Position numbers and translations under genes: made by a program. The notes below the pieces were generated by a model. It saw only the letters and a program-made list of their open reading frames with translations. It searched no databases and was not told where the DNA came from. Positions 42,097 to 51,491 of a stretch of 64,000 bases of DNA are shown in pieces. The stretch comes from a virus. The stretch lies in IMG/VR virus record IMGVR_UViG_3300028840_005080, positions 1 to 64,000 of that record; one strand, 5' to 3'. The stretch's first letter is position 1. Each line of letters starts with the position of its first letter.

Positions 42097-42953
42097 ATCA
42101 ACATACTCCTTTTGAATTCTTTTATTTGTTTTTTTGTCATGTTCCCCGGATCATCATAATCACAACAAAAAACTCGGTTATCTATAAATCCGTCTAATTG
42201 ACAACCCAAATTTATCGCCTGCTCTTCCGCTCCTTTTGCTTTCTTTTTTCTTCCATCAAAAATTATATACACAAATTCAAATTTTTTAACAATCAGATTT
42301 ATTTGTTCATTTGAAAGGGAATCTCCCAAAGCCGGAATAGTATCACTTTCGTCGAATCTCCAACAATCAATCAAACCTTCAACCAAAAAAACATATTCTG
42401 TTGTGATTTTTTCGATATTATAAAGATACTGATTCGCGCTATCAGATTTCACGTACGGGATTCTTTTTCTTGTACAATCCGCATAAATCCACTCACCACC
42501 GTAAATAGGAACAAAAATGCTGAATCGATTTTGTCCTATTTTTCCAGTGAATTTTATGTTATATTTTTCTATTAGTTTCCACACATTGAATCCTCTTGAT
42601 TTCAGATATTTTTTATGAATTTCAAGAGGTTCATCAAGCAGATCTTTCGGAAGTTTTGTTTTTATTTGTTTTGTTTTTTTATTACTATCTGAAAAATATT
42701 TGTCTTTTACCAACGAATCGGTTATTTCTTTGGCATTTTTCCACGAACATCTTTCAAAATGTTTTACAAGCTCTGTCAGGTTTGTTTTACACTGACATCT
42801 CCAACAATTTAAGCCGCCTGTTGGGGATATTCCAAGATGATTTGAACTATCTCCGCAAAAAGGACAGCGGATGTTTATCCAACCTTTTCTACCGACGTTT
42901 TTACCACCTGTTTTCGGAGACAGTCCGTGTTTGTTTAACCAATTTAGAAGCAT
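42093..42953 (-). CDS. DnaG-type primase
   Basis: A 286-residue protein with an N-terminal zinc domain (CPFC at 30-33, CWRC at 50-53) and a TOPRIM fold (VFLVEGLIDCW at about 183-193, then IIFDGRKKKAKGAEEQA, and CDYDDPGNM). The usual DxD in the second TOPRIM motif is altered (FDGR). It makes RNA primers with the DnaB-like helicase. It is shorter than host DnaG because the helicase-binding domain is missing. Confidence 0.88.
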   Translation of the reverse strand: MLLNWLNKHGLSPKTGGKNVGRKGWINIRCPFCGDSSNHLGISPTGGLNCWRCQCKTNLTELVKHFERCSWKNAKEITDSLVKDKYFSDSNKKTKQIKTKLPKDLLDEPLEIHKKYLKSRGFNVWKLIEKYNIKFTGKIGQNRFSIFVPIYGGEWIYADCTRKRIPYVKSDSANQYLYNIEKITTEYVFLVEGLIDCWRFDESDTIPALGDSLSNEQINLIVKKFEFVYIIFDGRKKKAKGAEEQAINLGCQLDGFIDNRVFCCDYDDPGNMTKKQIKEFKRSMLI

Positions 42954-43514
42954 TTAACAATCCCACTCACTATTGTCGAATCGTGAGTTTCCCAATTTAA
43001 ATGGGATCTCAAGATTGTTCATATCGATATAATGATTTATTTCGTCATTTTTGATATAAATGACTTTTGATCCGTCCCAATGAACAAGATCAGACGGATT
43101 GCCTCCTGAAATTTTAATACGAATCCATGTTTCTGTTATTGGAAATTCACCTATGACAACATACCAAGATCCGATTCTGCCAGCCGCACCATCCGCTCCG
43201 TATGCATAATCGAGTTCTTTAAACGGATTTGTTTTTAATTTTTTTATAGTCCCATTACCTCGCCTTGTATAACCTCCTTGACTTGACAAAATAAAAAAAT
43301 CAGCGGAATTGCCGGAATTAATTCTGCATTTCCCCGTTTTTGTTTGCCCTATTGAGAATGCAGAATTAATTCCTTTTTTTAATTCTATATATCCGGGAGT
43401 CGGGATGAAGACTTCTTTCCTTCCTCTTCCATATTCTCCGATATGGAATCCCCACAGTTTTCCAAATGACATTTCTTTTTCGTAACTTTCAATACTGAAA
43501 TTTGTAAAAATCAT
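42954..43514 (-). CDS. Hypothetical protein
   Basis: A 186-residue protein, Gly-rich and beta-like, with YGRGRKEVFIPTPG and YGADGAAGRIGSW. It ends directly at the primase start and is probably co-expressed with it. Not recognised. Confidence 0.65.
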   Translation of the reverse strand: MIFTNFSIESYEKEMSFGKLWGFHIGEYGRGRKEVFIPTPGYIELKKGINSAFSIGQTKTGKCRINSGNSADFFILSSQGGYTRRGNGTIKKLKTNPFKELDYAYGADGAAGRIGSWYVVIGEFPITETWIRIKISGGNPSDLVHWDGSKVIYIKNDEINHYIDMNNLEIPFKLGNSRFDNSEWDC

Positions 43515-43551
43515 TACTTTTCTCCTTGTTTATTTAGCCAATTGATGAGCA

Positions 43552-43896
43552 TTATTGATTTTTCTCGTTCATGACATATGAAAATGCCTGTCTTAGTTGC
43601 GCCAAGTCCATTTCGTCAATCATGGTCGTATAATCTCTGTATTTCGGATCGTTTTTCAAATGTTCCCTGGCTTTGTCCGGCGTCCAATAGACAAGCTCCC
43701 AGGCATCCAGGTTGTCGGCATTTTTAATATCGATTTCATGGTTTGTATCATTGGGATCAAGACCCGCATAAAATATGCCGTGCCTGAATTCTCCACGCCA
43801 AGTTTGGTTGCCCCACAGAGGACGAGGCGCATTGATGATTTTCCAATCCCTCGGAATTATTGCTGGTCTGCTGTCAATGATATGAATCTTTTTCAT
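43552..43896 (-). CDS. Hypothetical protein
   Basis: A 114-residue protein with HIIDSRPAIIPRDW at the start and an acidic-helical end. Its start overlaps the helicase stop by 1 bp. Not recognised. Confidence 0.6.
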   Translation of the reverse strand: MKKIHIIDSRPAIIPRDWKIINAPRPLWGNQTWRGEFRHGIFYAGLDPNDTNHEIDIKNADNLDAWELVYWTPDKAREHLKNDPKYRDYTTMIDEMDLAQLRQAFSYVMNEKNQ

Positions 43897-45773
43897 TACT
43901 TTTCTCCTTCGATAAGTTTTTGGATTAATGATTCTATAATATCGCTTTCTTTGAATTTTCCGTCAATAATTTTTTCCGTGATTTCTCTTTTGTAATCAAT
44001 AATTTCACACAGATATTCGTCAAGCGTGCCCTTTGCAACGAATACATAGATTGTTACCGGCCTTTCTTGTCCGATTCTTACCAATCTGTCACAACATTGA
44101 TCAAAATCAGCCGGAACAAAAGGAAGCTCCGTAAAACCTCCGTAACATGCTGATGTAAGCGTTATCCCCACTCCTGCTGCTGAAATACCTCCGACAAACA
44201 ATTTGATATCACCGTTATTCTGAAATTCTTCGACAATGTTCTGACGTTTTTTTACGTCAATATCGCCGTCAATTTTAACACTGTTTTTATGAGATTTCAT
44301 TAATTCAGAAATCGCTTTTTTGTGGTGAGCGAACATGACGAATTTTTCATTATTATTGTCGAAAAAATCAGTTAACCATTTTTTGACAACTTTCGCTTTT
44401 GCATCGCCCAATATTCTTCTTAATCTGAATATACAGGCTTTTTTCTTTTTGTTGTCGTATTTACTTATATTATCAACAATTCCACGGATTTCGGCTTTGT
44501 ACTTTGCCATGTCAGATGATTCAAGTTCAATTGGCATGATTTGGATTGTTTTTTGCGGAAGATCTTTTAACACATCTGTTTTTTTCATTCTGATCATGCA
44601 ATAATTAAGATATTCATTGAGTTCTTTCGCATTCGAAATTCCGTTATATTGCCACCCAAATCCGTTATGACGTGGATTACAATATCTGAATCTGAAATCA
44701 TATCTTGTGCTTGCTACGGAGGGTTTGACTTTGTTCAGAATCGACCACAATTCATCTGCCGAATTTCTGAACGGAGTACCTGTGAGCGGGATTATATGTT
44801 TTGCGATATCGCATAATTCCCGAACCGCTTTTGACTGATAAGTTTGCGAGTTTCCTATTTTGTGTGATTCGTCTATAATTAATATTTCTACTTTGTTGAA
44901 ATAATTTATCCATCCGGAGTGTTTTATTTCAACATTTTTTTTATGAATATTTCTGATAATATCATAATTGACTATATAGAATTCCGCTTCAGGATCAAGT
45001 TGATTATTTTCGTTCGGAAGGCCGCTTAAAACTTGGATTTTTTTTTCACCAAGCCACTTTTCAATTTCAGATTTCCAATTTAATTTCAGTGTGGCCGGAC
45101 AAACGATGACAACCGGTCTTTTTTCGAGATGATGTTGACAATACATAAGAGACACAAGAGTTTTACCAAGCCCCATGTCCATTGCCAGCATACACTTTCC
45201 GGCGTGGCTTTCGATAAAATTAAACGCATCCCATTGAAAGTTATACGGAATACCTTTTAATCCTGATATTTCTTTAATTCCCGGATCATCAAAATTAATT
45301 TCATGAAAATATTTTTTGCGAATCGAATCATCAATGTCAAACTCGAAATCAACAAGTTTTTTATAATTATTCAAAGTAAACGGAACATGCCATTTTTTAT
45401 CAGAATATTTTCTACCAGCCAAAGTTTTTACGAAACCAAGCGTGTTCCTGAAATTATCTCCCGAAAAAGATAATAAAATTTTATTATCTTTCATTATTGT
45501 TGTTTTTTCGTTTTCGGGAGGTTTTATTTGTTCAGCAGTTGTAGTTATCGGAGTGCATTCCGGATTAATCGAAAACAACCCTGATTTGCTCAATTTCGAG
45601 AGATTTTCATTTGTGGCGTCTATTATCCATGCTTTTCTATCCCAATCAAATTTACGGCCTTTCAGAGTCTTAATGAAGTCTTTTTTCTTAACATTGTATT
45701 TGAATGAAGCAATAAATTTATCTGTTTCCTGATTTATTTCATATTTGTATGATTTTTTAATTTTTTCTATCAT
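43896..45773 (-). CDS. SMARCAL1-like HARP-SNF2 helicase
   Basis: A 625-residue protein. Two HARP-like repeats precede the motor: KDFIKTLKGRKFDWDRKAW (about 31-49) and FVKTLAGRKYSDKKW (about 114-128). The motor has motif I MDMGLGKTLVS (about 198-208), DESH motif II, TGTPFRN motif III, and the motif VI region DRLVRIGQERP. HARP helicases anneal single-stranded DNA and remodel stalled forks. A long structured RNA stretch precedes the gene. Confidence 0.88.
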   Translation of the reverse strand: MIEKIKKSYKYEINQETDKFIASFKYNVKKKDFIKTLKGRKFDWDRKAWIIDATNENLSKLSKSGLFSINPECTPITTTAEQIKPPENEKTTIMKDNKILLSFSGDNFRNTLGFVKTLAGRKYSDKKWHVPFTLNNYKKLVDFEFDIDDSIRKKYFHEINFDDPGIKEISGLKGIPYNFQWDAFNFIESHAGKCMLAMDMGLGKTLVSLMYCQHHLEKRPVVIVCPATLKLNWKSEIEKWLGEKKIQVLSGLPNENNQLDPEAEFYIVNYDIIRNIHKKNVEIKHSGWINYFNKVEILIIDESHKIGNSQTYQSKAVRELCDIAKHIIPLTGTPFRNSADELWSILNKVKPSVASTRYDFRFRYCNPRHNGFGWQYNGISNAKELNEYLNYCMIRMKKTDVLKDLPQKTIQIMPIELESSDMAKYKAEIRGIVDNISKYDNKKKKACIFRLRRILGDAKAKVVKKWLTDFFDNNNEKFVMFAHHKKAISELMKSHKNSVKIDGDIDVKKRQNIVEEFQNNGDIKLFVGGISAAGVGITLTSACYGGFTELPFVPADFDQCCDRLVRIGQERPVTIYVFVAKGTLDEYLCEIIDYKREITEKIIDGKFKESDIIESLIQKLIEGEK

Positions 45774-45809
45774 TATCCAGCTCCTTTTCGGTATTATGGA
45801 TAGTTATTA

Positions 45810-45890
45810 TTTTTTTGCGGGTTGTGTGTGTTCCTGTTATGTACATCAAAGCCATCAGGAACACACTTGGTTTACTGGGATGCCCGCATC
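45810..45890 (-). ncRNA. Structured leader upstream of the HARP helicase
   Basis: A perfect 11-bp stem GTGTGTTCCTG/CAGGAACACAC (45856-45866 with 45826-45836) lies inside a GCGGG/CCCGC stem (45883-45887 with 45817-45821). Upstream bases GATGCCCGCATC can pair otherwise. No U-run follows, so a terminator is unlikely. Function unknown; it fits a cis-acting leader. Confidence 0.5.
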
Positions 45891-45906
45891 ACCCTTAGGA
45901 GTGCGG

Positions 45907-46086
45907 CTATTCTGTCAATTCTTGTCTGAGCTTACCGGCCGTTTTTATTCTGACTTGTCGGCCAGTTTTGAGATTTGTCCCATTCCATCCTCCGTAAATC
46001 GATTCGGAAGTTAATTTTACCGAATCGATTTTGTTCGAGACTTTTACGGCGTATATTTTGCCGATTTTAACATCTTTCTTTTTCAT
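45907..46086 (-). CDS. Small hypothetical protein
   Basis: Fifty-nine residues, basic, with a SH3-like pattern (VKIGKIYAVKVSNK; VRIKTAGKLRQ). Its ATG overlaps the previous stop (ATGA). It contains an inverted repeat in its DNA. Confidence 0.6.
   Translation of the reverse strand: MKKKDVKIGKIYAVKVSNKIDSVKLTSESIYGGWNGTNLKTGRQVRIKTAGKLRQELTE
45996..46031. repeat. 12-bp perfect inverted repeat
   Basis: AAATCGATTCGG (45996-46007) and CCGAATCGATTT (46020-46031), spaced by 12 bases, inside the coding sequence of the 59-residue gene. It may be a protein-binding site or an RNA hairpin. Confidence 0.6.
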
Positions 46087-46841
46087 ACAAGCGCATCATA
46101 AACACGCCGCCCGTCTTCTGTGTTGAATTCGATTCCTCTTGGCGAACCTGCGGCTTTCGGATGACCGGCAAATTCTATACTGGCTACCGTTTTTCCGCCA
46201 AATGCATACTCCGAAAGCGGATTACAGTAGATTGATATTGATTTGTAATGTTTTCTATGAACAATCACGACATCAATGCCATCTTCATAAGCTCTGGAAG
46301 GATCGAGCGGATCGTTTGGACCGATAACCCAATATCCGACTGTTCCGTTCGAAGCAACATTACAATCAATATAGGCTTGCAAGCTGGCCATATTGGCTTT
46401 TCTGCCAATCTTGATGATTTTGTTTTCAGTGTGTTCCATCATTGTTTCAATGAGATGTGTAACTTCTTGCGGTTCGTCTTTGGGGAACGGGAATTTGAGA
46501 TCACGTGCCAATTGATTGACGCCCACCATATACAACAGAGTCAGATCAAACTTGTTGGAACATGCTGAGCTACCGTTCAAGTCAATTTTTTCCATTAGAT
46601 CGACATCGACATCCGGCAGTTCTTTTCCTGCCATTCGAAGCAACCCAATATATGTGTCAGCATCGATGTGAGTGATTTCTACCATATCATTTTCATCAAG
46701 TGTAGGAATCCGGTCATCATTGCATGGCGCGGGGTTTTCATGATGCACCCCGTGATGATCAAAATGATTCTGGCCATCTGCCAAACCTGATTCCAACGAA
46801 AAACTATTACCGCTTGCTTTTTTTATCAACATTACTTTCAT
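46083..46841 (-). CDS. DHH-like phosphoesterase
   Basis: A 252-residue protein with metal-binding-type motifs FDHHGVHH (about 27-34) and THIDADTYIG (about 57-66), and near the end EFAGHPKAAGSPRG, which matches the GGHPxAAG motif of DHHA1 domains. DHH enzymes hydrolyse nanoRNA, cyclic dinucleotides or single-stranded DNA. The substrate is unknown. A role against c-di-nucleotide signalling is possible but only inferred. Confidence 0.6.
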   Translation of the reverse strand: MKVMLIKKASGNSFSLESGLADGQNHFDHHGVHHENPAPCNDDRIPTLDENDMVEITHIDADTYIGLLRMAGKELPDVDVDLMEKIDLNGSSACSNKFDLTLLYMVGVNQLARDLKFPFPKDEPQEVTHLIETMMEHTENKIIKIGRKANMASLQAYIDCNVASNGTVGYWVIGPNDPLDPSRAYEDGIDVVIVHRKHYKSISIYCNPLSEYAFGGKTVASIEFAGHPKAAGSPRGIEFNTEDGRRVYDALV

Positions 46842-46865
46842 TTTTAATTCCCTTTCTTTTTTTGG

Positions 46866-47135
46866 TTAAACGGCGCATCTGACTTTGACAGTCTTAGCGC
46901 CGCACTTTGGACAGATTCCACTTTTTTCCGGAGGGCCATCAATCTGTTCATGATAACCGCACATTAATTCGCGTGCCGCCCGAAGGTGCTTGCAATTACG
47001 GTGAAAATAAAACCCTTTGCAATTGCAGCGGGATCGCCCCCCAATACTGTTGATGTGACATTGCTCGTAACCGCCAATATGAGCGGTATTCCCATTTTTA
47101 CAAATTTCCATTGGAACCAAAATCAAATCTGGCAT
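46866..47135 (-). CDS. SWIM-like zinc protein
   Basis: Eighty-nine residues with CNCKGFYFHRNCKHLRAAR, a good SWIM finger pattern (CxCx-n-CxH), and CPKCGAKT near the end. SWIM domains bind DNA or proteins and often accompany SNF2 helicases such as the one at 43896. The ATG overlaps the preceding stop (TAATG) and has AAAGGG. Confidence 0.65.
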   Translation of the reverse strand: MPDLILVPMEICKNGNTAHIGGYEQCHINSIGGRSRCNCKGFYFHRNCKHLRAARELMCGYHEQIDGPPEKSGICPKCGAKTVKVRCAV

Positions 47136-47458
47136 TACACTTTCCCTTTCAGAATCTTTCTTGCTGATTCCGGCCATTTCGTGTCGCACGACCAACCCGG
47201 AGTTTCGCTTTCCATCTTAAAGCAAGGAATTAATACCCCGTCAATATCCAGTTCAGGAACTGCCCACGTTGAAGATAAATATGTATAACTATCTTCAACG
47301 ATTTTATTGTCACGGAAAATGCAGCCACCTGTCCATTCCCAATCGTTCCTTAATCCGGCATTGCAAAAAACAGGTTTTTCTTTTGCGATTATTCTGGCTG
47401 CTTTATCCCAATCGAATACCATGAGTTCTTTCCCATAAAATGCATTGAAACTGTTCAT
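47135..47458 (-). CDS. Hypothetical protein
   Basis: About 107 residues from the ATG at 47458 (AAGGAG upstream), starting NSFNAFYGKELMVFDW. Rich in Trp and acidic residues. It may be a small regulatory or anti-defence protein; nothing is recognised. Confidence 0.6.
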   Translation of the reverse strand: MNSFNAFYGKELMVFDWDKAARIIAKEKPVFCNAGLRNDWEWTGGCIFRDNKIVEDSYTYLSSTWAVPELDIDGVLIPCFKMESETPGWSCDTKWPESARKILKGKV

Positions 47459-47471
47459 AATAATACACTCC

Positions 47472-47672
47472 TTACGGTTCTGTCTCGACATCGCAAAGGA
47501 TATCATTCGCTTTGTTAAGAGCGGACAAAATCTCTGTCAGCTTCATTTGTCCTTCCCCTGTCCAATTTTCATGGATATCAGGATTTCTGATTTCGGATTT
47601 CAGTAACATTTTGAAATCATCAATCTGCCCCAATAACATATCGTACATTTCCGAAATTTCTGACATGATCAT
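47472..47672 (-). CDS. Helical small protein
   Basis: Sixty-six residues, helical and acidic (SEISEMYDMLLGQIDDF). First gene after the promoter at 47727-47756, with AAAGGAG seven bases before the ATG. Unknown. Confidence 0.6.
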   Translation of the reverse strand: MIMSEISEMYDMLLGQIDDFKMLLKSEIRNPDIHENWTGEGQMKLTEILSALNKANDILCDVETEP

Positions 47673-47726
47673 TTTCAGTCTCCTTTATTTTTAATGTTGA
47701 TATTGAGGAGTATATTACAGAAAAAA

Positions 47727-47756
47727 ATTACAAAATGCAATCCTGATTTTAGTCAA
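47727..47756 (-). promoter_or_regulatory. Candidate promoter for the 47.7 kb operon
   Basis: TTGACT (47751-47756), 18 bases and TGTAAT (47727-47732) on the minus strand, in the AT-rich gap after the tail operon. It would start transcription of the gene at 47472 and the replication block below. Confidence 0.55.
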
Positions 47757-47844
47757 AAAATAACGATTATCGGCAAATATTCGGAAATATTATATCAAAA
47801 TGAATTATTTTCTTAATTTTTCAAAGAATTTCTATTATTTTCTC

Positions 47845-48450
47845 TTATTTTCTAAGAAATGACGGATTGTTTTTGATATTTTCACGATATTTCAAAGGAA
47901 TTCTGATTTTCCCTTGTTTCGGCGAGCGTAAATATCCGTTTTTTATAAAGAATTCGAATAATTTTCTTGTGATTCGGATGTCGTGCAAACAATATTCAAT
48001 TGTTTCAATAAAATTCGATGTGTTGAAATTTATACTGATTTTTTGTTTATTGAGGGTCATTTTGCATAAATCATTTAAATTTAATCCGCCTGGAGATTTT
48101 TTTTTAACAGATTCAGATAACTTTATACCATAAAATGATGATAAGACAATTAAAAATATATCATATTCAAGCCAATATGTTTCACGTGAAACAATTTTGA
48201 AATACGGGAAATTCAAGCGATATTTTCTATTGTTTCCAAGTAAAAGCCGAGTGTCAAAATTAATTCCGTTAAATGAAGCACATATGTTTCCATTCAATGC
48301 TCTTATAAGCTCTGAAGAATTGTCAAATATAAAATAGGTATCGCGATTATAACTGTAAATGCATCCGCACAAAAACCCCATCGTATTTTGGGGATCTTTA
48401 AACGTCCCTTTGTTCCTTGTCTCGCAGTCATATATTAAAATGTCTTGCAA
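47845..48450 (-). CDS. DEDD 3'-5' exonuclease
   Basis: About 201 residues from a TTG at 48450; the longer upstream frame overlaps the tail gene and looks non-coding. Motifs are LIYDCETRN (DxE), ASFNGINFDTRLL and YCLHDIRIT, the order of DnaQ/YprB-like exonucleases. It could proofread for the PolIII alpha subunit in trans. It contains a parS site. Confidence 0.7.
   Translation of the reverse strand: MQDILIYDCETRNKGTFKDPQNTMGFLCGCIYSYNRDTYFIFDNSSELIRALNGNICASFNGINFDTRLLLGNNRKYRLNFPYFKIVSRETYWLEYDIFLIVLSSFYGIKLSESVKKKSPGGLNLNDLCKMTLNKQKISINFNTSNFIETIEYCLHDIRITRKLFEFFIKNGYLRSPKQGKIRIPLKYRENIKNNPSFLRK
48178..48193. promoter_or_regulatory. parS site 1 (perfect 16-mer)
   Basis: TGTTTCACGTGAAACA is identical to the consensus chromosomal centromere bound by ParB/Spo0J. 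It lies within the exonuclease gene (codons for VSRET). A second perfect copy lies at 51986-52001. Confidence 0.85.
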
Positions 48451-48463
48451 TTTATATTCTTTC

Positions 48464-49588
48464 TTAAGTTTCCCATGGTTCGCCCCAGTCAATTGCGGCA
48501 TTATTAAAATTCGGGATTCCTGCCCAATCAAGATTAAGAATTGTATTTGATGTATATCCGTTATCGCAAGAACCCGAATACGTATAATCATCAAAATCAT
48601 AAAAAGTATCATAAACATATTCTGATGTAAATGAGTAAACGCTAAAGATCATCCCTAATTTTTCCGGACAATTATAATTATTTGTCCAATTGATTCTTAA
48701 TTGCGATGGTCTGTTTTCGTTTAGCCATTGTGTATGCTCAATCACGCTTTCGCCAGTCCAATTTTGATTGCAATAATTGCCAAAAGTCGGATATGTCAGA
48801 TATCTTTGATTTGATGTTTCCCATTTTGCATAAAAACTCCCTCCGTCATTCCAATAATCTGGAGTGAATCTTGAAACCCATCCGGAATCCGTATTAAATT
48901 CTATATTGTTAATATAGAAACTTGCTCCATCACGAATTGGACAGCAGATAACCGTTGGTTGTCCTGGTATGAGATAATACATATATAACTGAATATATGT
49001 TGCCCAATATAAACAATCAACAGGCTCATCCCAAAAACCTACGACAACCGGTCTTTCATAACTCCCATATTCATAAAAAACAACTACTATGTCATCTGCT
49101 TCAAATGCTGCCGTATCGCATTGCATATATTGTGCTTTGCATGATCTTGTAGAATCCCCGTATATTTCTACTTCCATATATTCGGCATCTGTGATCGAAG
49201 CAACTTTACCTTTTTTGTATAACGGATATTCTTTTTGCCAACGCCTGTTTCTTTCAGATGACAGGATGTACCCCTTGACAAGCTGATGTTTGTTGTTTGT
49301 TTCCCATAATTCTTTTGGTTTTTTCCACACAGAATTTGTTGAATATGTGTAAACAGGGATATTTTCTTCTTCCTGGCCCGTATGTGTATTCGGTAGGAAT
49401 CTTAGATTCCCGTGTCCTTTGTTGACAACAGGCGGTTCGTTGTCAATATCTGCGATTCTTACTTCGGTGCCCAAAAGAATTTCATCTTTTGTGACGCATT
49501 GTGCCGAAGTTTCGCCGATATCAGGAACATTTACGATATAATTATTATTTTCCGCATCATCAATATTTGTTATTACACCGCGACTCAC
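48464..49588 (-). CDS. Tail/baseplate protein
   Basis: A 374-residue beta-rich protein at the end of the tail operon. Early strands (TKDEILLGTEVRIADID) and GSYERPVVVGFWDEP resemble the OB-fold parts of baseplate hub or spike proteins. The C-terminal half is rich in Tyr, Trp and Asn as in receptor-facing tail proteins. It overlaps the hub gene by 4 bp. Confidence 0.6.
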   Translation of the reverse strand: MSRGVITNIDDAENNNYIVNVPDIGETSAQCVTKDEILLGTEVRIADIDNEPPVVNKGHGNLRFLPNTHTGQEEENIPVYTYSTNSVWKKPKELWETNNKHQLVKGYILSSERNRRWQKEYPLYKKGKVASITDAEYMEVEIYGDSTRSCKAQYMQCDTAAFEADDIVVVFYEYGSYERPVVVGFWDEPVDCLYWATYIQLYMYYLIPGQPTVICCPIRDGASFYINNIEFNTDSGWVSRFTPDYWNDGGSFYAKWETSNQRYLTYPTFGNYCNQNWTGESVIEHTQWLNENRPSQLRINWTNNYNCPEKLGMIFSVYSFTSEYVYDTFYDFDDYTYSGSCDNGYTSNTILNLDWAGIPNFNNAAIDWGEPWET

Positions 49589-50874
49589 GACTCTTTTCCG
49601 ATATATGCGCTAAATGTTGTTGTCGGCATGGATCCATATTGATAGGAATGTTGATATTCATATATTGGACATCCTGTTGCTGCCAAAGTCGCTTCGGTTG
49701 AGTTTATTGTGACAAACTTCCTTATTCCTATATCAGAATTTAAAATTGTTGTTATTTTAAAATTTTTTTCCATTTCTTGCGCATCTGAAATAATATTTGA
49801 AGCCAACCGCGCTGCCTCTGTTAAATTTTTTATAAGCCCGGATGATATTGTCAAATTGTTTATTCCATGCTTATTTGTATAATCACCAACTGCTTCCTGA
49901 TATGTACTTGCATTTTCGTCTACACCTATTACCTCACATCTTGTTGTTATTCCAAGTACATCATCTGTTTCGAAGCTTATTATTTGTGAATCATTATACG
50001 AAAGCGATGTTAGAAAATCAGAAGGTCTGTTTCCCACAAAATAATTTGTAACTCCTCCTGAATAATCCATGTAATGCCATAATTGCGTTCCAACAATTTT
50101 GACTATATCGTTTACTGCGGCAAGAGCTGTTTTATACGCAAAATCTTGTTCTGTCCAATCATAAAGTGAGTTTGTGTTTACGTAATAACTACCGCTTATT
50201 ATGTCTCTTCCTCCAAATATTTTTGCAAGATAATAATTTAGAATTCCATCTGCGTTTCCGGAATATTTTGATCCTGTGGCATCTTCGTATGATTCAAAAT
50301 ACACGGTATTCATCTCTGTTGCAATAGATGTTCCTGATAACGTTATATAATTATTCCCTCCGAAAGAATATGTTTCCGGTTTTCTGTTCGCAAACCCTTC
50401 AAACAATAATTCATAAGAAATTCCATTGTTTGATGAATAATAAATTTGCAATCTTTTATATCTGTGTGGTCCGAGTATTCCATAATCATCCAAATGTCCG
50501 GAAACCCACACTCTTGAATTATATAACTCAGCCTTGTCAATTGTTACGCTAAAACTACCTATGACATTACTTTTGGAATTAGAAATATTAAAAGCGTATG
50601 CTGTAGAAAGATATTGCCATTGATAAACGCCCACATCCGGGTCATAATCTCTCCACATTACATATGCTTTTGGCTTTATTATATCGCTTGGAGTAGGTAT
50701 TATTCCCGGATCAACCACAACTTCGCCTGGGATTATTCCCGGAATAGGCAACGCAACAAGATTTATGCTATATGGCAAATCTACGGAACCATAATGATAC
50801 GATCTTGAAATTTCAAAATTGAGCGTGATCGGGAATTGATGACCTTGGCCACCAAATAGGAGCGTCAGAGACAT
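49585..50874 (-). CDS. Tail hub-like protein
   Basis: A 429-residue beta-rich protein following the tape measure genes. It has a tandem beta-domain layout and GILNYYLAKIFGG, LSYNDSQIISFETDD and EAARLASNIIS regions like gp27-type hubs that join tail tip and tube. The assignment is from pattern and position. Confidence 0.6.
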   Translation of the reverse strand: MSLTLLFGGQGHQFPITLNFEISRSYHYGSVDLPYSINLVALPIPGIIPGEVVVDPGIIPTPSDIIKPKAYVMWRDYDPDVGVYQWQYLSTAYAFNISNSKSNVIGSFSVTIDKAELYNSRVWVSGHLDDYGILGPHRYKRLQIYYSSNNGISYELLFEGFANRKPETYSFGGNNYITLSGTSIATEMNTVYFESYEDATGSKYSGNADGILNYYLAKIFGGRDIISGSYYVNTNSLYDWTEQDFAYKTALAAVNDIVKIVGTQLWHYMDYSGGVTNYFVGNRPSDFLTSLSYNDSQIISFETDDVLGITTRCEVIGVDENASTYQEAVGDYTNKHGINNLTISSGLIKNLTEAARLASNIISDAQEMEKNFKITTILNSDIGIRKFVTINSTEATLAATGCPIYEYQHSYQYGSMPTTTFSAYIGKES

Positions 50875-50877
50875 TTA

Positions 50878-51480
50878 TTACTCTCCGCCACCAGCTTGGT
50901 ATGCTTCCCATGATCCGCTACCGGATGGTGTCGAATCGGATATCCATTCATCTATCGCACCCGTTGTTGCGGCATACCAGATATCCGCGCTTGTAACTCC
51001 GCCTGTAAGTGTGACATGCACCCCTATTTTGGCTCCGCCTTTGACAGACCACGTTTGCACCATACACAGTGTGTAATTTCCTGTTGTATACAATGCGCTT
51101 GCTGCTCCCGGAGGTGCGAATCCGGAAAATACTTTTGGTTCAAGAAACCCTAATGCATCATCTCCGCTATCTATCACTATTGGCGTTACTATGACATTGC
51201 CGACTGTCGATCCGGTACAATAATATTGAACAATGCATGTAAAAGTTGTGGCTTCTCCGATTGTTATCGCATTACTTAATATACCTGATGGAATTGTGCT
51301 AAACTGAAGATCATCATCGGATGACACAGTTCTATTGACCGTATCAAAATCAAGGCCATGATATTTACAAGTCGCATCAAAATACTGGACATCACGGGCA
51401 TTCGTGTCCGCATCGTCAACATTGGCATCGCGTGTGGCTATTCTACTTCCATCTGCTATTGTTGAACTTCTTTCAGCCAT
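50878..51480 (-). CDS. Minor virion protein
   Basis: A 200-residue Thr/Ser/Gly-rich beta protein with no charged enzyme-like motif (DGSRIATRDANVDDADTN; STIPSGILSNAITIG). It is probably a tail-tip or decoration protein, by position only. Confidence 0.5.
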   Translation of the reverse strand: MAERSSTIADGSRIATRDANVDDADTNARDVQYFDATCKYHGLDFDTVNRTVSSDDDLQFSTIPSGILSNAITIGEATTFTCIVQYYCTGSTVGNVIVTPIVIDSGDDALGFLEPKVFSGFAPPGAASALYTTGNYTLCMVQTWSVKGGAKIGVHVTLTGGVTSADIWYAATTGAIDEWISDSTPSGSGSWEAYQAGGGE

Positions 51481-51491
51481 TTACTTTTCTC

